This document shows, one piece after another, positions 61,807-64,000 of a DNA stretch of 64,000 nt. Position 1 is the first letter of the stretch, and the number at the start of each line of letters is the position of its first letter. The notes under the pieces are model-generated. The model made no database searches, was not told the origin of the DNA, and saw only the letters and a list, made by a program, of their open reading frames with translations. Source of the DNA: Methanobacterium sp. (GTDB lineage Archaea; Methanobacteriota; Methanobacteria; Methanobacteriales; Methanobacteriaceae); assembly GCF_038562635.1 (NCBI RefSeq), contig NZ_JBCFBO010000001.1, positions 1,131,869 to 1,195,868 of the forward strand, given 5' to 3'. The position numbers and the translations under genes are program-made.

Positions 61807-62976
61807 TCAATTAGGAACAAGTTCAATGATCTTAGTATATATGTTCATACTAGTTCCAGACCCTTCAGTCCACATTACTATCTTAATTGGGTAATCTTTA
61901 GTATTTGTAATTGTTACGTCTGTTGCAGGGTTATACCCAATTTTCATTGCATATTCCCCCCATTGCAGGCCCGCTGGAAGTCCTAATCCCGCTTCAGATG
62001 ATGCGGCCCTCAGTGATCTTGCTGAAGGGCAAGTTCCATGAGATGCCCAGCCTCCAGGAGCCTCAGGATCAGGAACTCTTGCAAATCCTACAGTTTCCTT
62101 TCCTGATGAAGTTGTGTGTGGTGGAATTATGGTTCCATCCCATGCTTCTGCAAAGGAATGTGCATTATATGCCCTCTTGACGTTATCATACTCAGAATAA
62201 TAACCCACCGTATCTGCTCCAGTTCCAATGACCTTTTCCGTTACAGATGTTGTATAAACCTCTATTGGTCTTCCTGAAGCATAGTTTTTCATATAATTCA
62301 GCACATTAAGTCCAAAGAAAGATTGAATATTTTCTGGTGTGACTAAATTCCTTCCATCGTTGAATCTTGAAATTGCATAGTCCAGTGTTATACTATCCCC
62401 ATTACTAGCGCTTTTATACCAGTCCTTAATGGTATTTACGTTTACATAATTATGAGGCACAGTACCATTGTTGATCTGATCGTAAGGTACTACTTTTATA
62501 GTATTTTTTCCTTCTATTATCTTCAAGCCGTCATTTGTCTTAACTCCAAATGTATAAGGAGTTTTATATCCATAAACAAAATTACCAGGATAAGTAACAG
62601 TCAATTTATTATCTGTAACCGCTAAAATTCCAGGGCCTGTGAATCCCTGTGCAGATCCTTCTTTGGATATACCAGAACTTGTAAGCTGATCAGTTGGAGT
62701 TTTAACTGTACCCGTAACCACAGCATCTATAACATCTAAAAATTCCATGTTACTTATATAATACCCCAAGTATTCAGGATGATAAAGTAAAGGAACTTTT
62801 CTAATTTTACTATCATCTGTAACCTGAGTTCCTGCTATAACTGTATCACCTACACTCAAAGAAGTGATGTCTGTTGGCCCCTGTTGTGGACAGTAAGTTC
62901 CCACGATATTTCCAAAGGGATACATGGCCAGTGCCAGCAAAATAAGTATAGCTATGTTAATTTTTGAATTTCCCAA
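61807..62976 (-). CDS. Secreted VanW-like protein
   Basis: The 389-residue protein has an N-terminal hydrophobic segment (about 8-26) that is a signal peptide or anchor. The C-terminal 150 residues resemble VanW domains: YNAHSFAEAWDGTIIPPHTTSSGKETVG, an SARSLRAASSEAGLGL helix and DVTITNTKDYPIKIVMWTEGSG. The central part (about 40-230) is not recognised. The start appears to be a TTG at 62976, overlapping the Mur ligase stop by 20 bases, so the two are probably co-translated. Confidence 0.7.
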   Translation of the reverse strand: MGNSKINIAILILLALAMYPFGNIVGTYCPQQGPTDITSLSVGDTVIAGTQVTDDSKIRKVPLLYHPEYLGYYISNMEFLDVIDAVVTGTVKTPTDQLTSSGISKEGSAQGFTGPGILAVTDNKLTVTYPGNFVYGYKTPYTFGVKTNDGLKIIEGKNTIKVVPYDQINNGTVPHNYVNVNTIKDWYKSASNGDSITLDYAISRFNDGRNLVTPENIQSFFGLNVLNYMKNYASGRPIEVYTTSVTEKVIGTGADTVGYYSEYDNVKRAYNAHSFAEAWDGTIIPPHTTSSGKETVGFARVPDPEAPGGWASHGTCPSARSLRAASSEAGLGLPAGLQWGEYAMKIGYNPATDVTITNTKDYPIKIVMWTEGSGTSMNIYTKIIELVPN

Positions 62977-64000
62977 GTATTTCTGAAGAATATTTAACTC
63001 CCCCTTCCCCTATTATCAGAATGATATCTTCTTTTTTCGCTTCATTTATTGCTAAATTTAAGCTCTCTCCCACCTGTGCCTTACTTGCACCTAAAGTTCC
63101 TATTTTAGAGCCCTTTTTGCTAGATTCTGTCAATATAACATGGTTATTAACATTAATCTCAGATGAAGCTTTTCTACTAGCATTCGATGCTACTACTATA
63201 ACATCTGCATCTTTTAATATTTTTGCTATTTCTATATCTCCCGCAATTCCACTTTCAGAGGATACCGTATTTACAACGATTAATCTTGAGGTTTCTGGTT
63301 TTTCTCGGATTAAAGTTTGAATTATTGCTTTAACACCCGCAGGATTATGGGCATAATCTATTATTACCTGCTTTCCAATATCGACTTTCTGAAATCGACC
63401 TTTTACACCTTCAAAAGATTCAATACCTCTCACAATATCATTAAAATCAATATTAAGTGCTGAAGCTCCGCTTGCTGCGGCAAGGGCATTGTAAACATTG
63501 TGAACACCTGCCTGTCTGAGTTTAACTTCTGCAGTATTTGATCCTATAACAAGTTTAAAAGAGTCATTCTTTACATCAAATGCTTTAACATCAGGTTCAG
63601 GGCGTTTAAATCCACAAGAACATTTATAAACTCCAAGATGACCCAAATAATATAGTGAATATTCAAGTTTTTTGCCACATAGCGGGCACTCTCTTATTTC
63701 AGGATAAGCTTCTATTTCCAAAGCCATATCTTCAATTCCATAAAAAAAGATTTTATTAGATGTATCCTTACTAAAACCAGTTACTACAGGGTCATCTGCA
63801 TTGAAAATTAAACAGCTGGCAACATCTACAATCTCTCTTTTACAGCTTATATAATCCTGGAAGTTATGGGATCCACTTAAATGATCCTTAGAAATGTTGG
63901 TTATAATCCCTATGCTTACCTCGGATTTAAGGGCGCAGTTTTTAATTTCATCAGGATTTCCATGAGTACCTATCTCTAAAACAGCGATATCTCCATCAAG
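62957..64000 (-). CDS. MurT-like Mur ligase (5' end outside the window)
   Basis: The frame is open from 62957 to the window edge (347 codons), beyond the first internal ATG at 63727. The visible part has IGTHG, a NISKDHLSGSHNFQDY Mur-ligase motif, FNADDPVV, and an inserted zinc-ribbon-like element CPLCGKKL...YKCSCGFKRPEP as in MurT. Then come the HNVYNALAAASGASAL region and DYAHNPAGVKAI. In Methanobacteriales such Mur ligases build pseudomurein peptides. It is the most upstream visible gene of the minus-strand envelope cluster. Confidence 0.88.
   Translation of the reverse strand, partial: LDGDIAVLEIGTHGNPDEIKNCALKSEVSIGIITNISKDHLSGSHNFQDYISCKREIVDVASCLIFNADDPVVTGFSKDTSNKIFFYGIEDMALEIEAYPEIRECPLCGKKLEYSLYYLGHLGVYKCSCGFKRPEPDVKAFDVKNDSFKLVIGSNTAEVKLRQAGVHNVYNALAAASGASALNIDFNDIVRGIESFEGVKGRFQKVDIGKQVIIDYAHNPAGVKAIIQTLIREKPETSRLIVVNTVSSESGIAGDIEIAKILKDADVIVVASNASRKASSEINVNNHVILTESSKKGSKIGTLGASKAQVGESLNLAINEAKKEDIILIIGEGGVKYSSEILGKFKN

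Overview
This window comes from a methanogenic archaeon, most likely a Methanobacterium species (order Methanobacteriales). The DNA is AT-rich. Archaeal markers include ribosomal proteins S3Ae and L40e, geranylgeranylglyceryl phosphate synthase, a Tsr3-type rRNA modification enzyme, archaeal fructose-1,6-bisphosphatase and archaeal phosphoglycerate mutase. Methanogen markers include a multi-subunit archaeal glutamate synthase with an FrhB-like subunit, and a MurT-like Mur ligase of the kind used for pseudomurein. Ribosome-binding sites are mostly GGAGG or GGTGA. No rRNA, tRNA or CRISPR array was found.

Layout. 1-14464: central metabolism and housekeeping (DUF2070 membrane protein, fumarase beta subunit, DUF6282 hydrolase, SLC13 permease, UspA, PAS-only sensor, FBPase, isopropylmalate/homoisocitrate dehydrogenase, TPR and HEAT proteins, malate dehydrogenase). 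15184-26955: a nitrogen-assimilation block. Six sites matching the NrpR operator GGAA-N6-TTCC lie at five promoters. These control pdxT plus the four-subunit glutamate synthase, two amt-glnK pairs, an orphan promoter between the pairs, and a pair of small GTPases of which the second is fused to a degenerate PII domain. 27023-40929, nearly all minus strand: pdxS, an ASCH-TPR protein, an NrdG-like activase, hisC, a gamma-carbonic-anhydrase-like protein, the glmU-like/glmM pair, apgM, DUF92, S3Ae, a NifX-like protein, a patatin and an Fe-S flavoprotein. 41269-48410: two DHA2 exporters with a MarR regulator, then a tight operon of membrane proteins with an XRE regulator and a CPBP protease, ending in uppS. 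48644-57359: DUF116, a small zinc ribbon, a fused ChlI/ChlD chelatase, a GC-richer set of probably acquired genes, tsr3, rpl40e, GGGP synthase and DUF169. 57411-64000, minus strand: a likely cell-envelope cluster (Mur ligase, VanW-like secreted protein, nucleotidyltransferase, LCP protein, two tandem four-helix membrane paralogs).

The two most unusual things are these. (1) A nitrogen-regulated GTPase plus GTPase-PII fusion, encoded close to the amt-glnK operons; the PII part keeps the T-loop tyrosines but has lost the nucleotide-binding B-loop. (2) Four intergenic arrays of short hairpins with mostly three-base loops (about 3971-4192, 9234-9433, 38698-38823, 48441-48652). Each contains a unit of 75-78 nt in which a closing stem encloses two hairpins; the architecture is kept while the stem sequences differ. 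Other points are a 65-bp, 64/65-identical copy of an internal piece of glmM placed beside glnK1, and three genes (SLC13 permease, PAS protein, FrhB-like subunit) whose best start has a good ribosome-binding site but no ATG, GTG or TTG.
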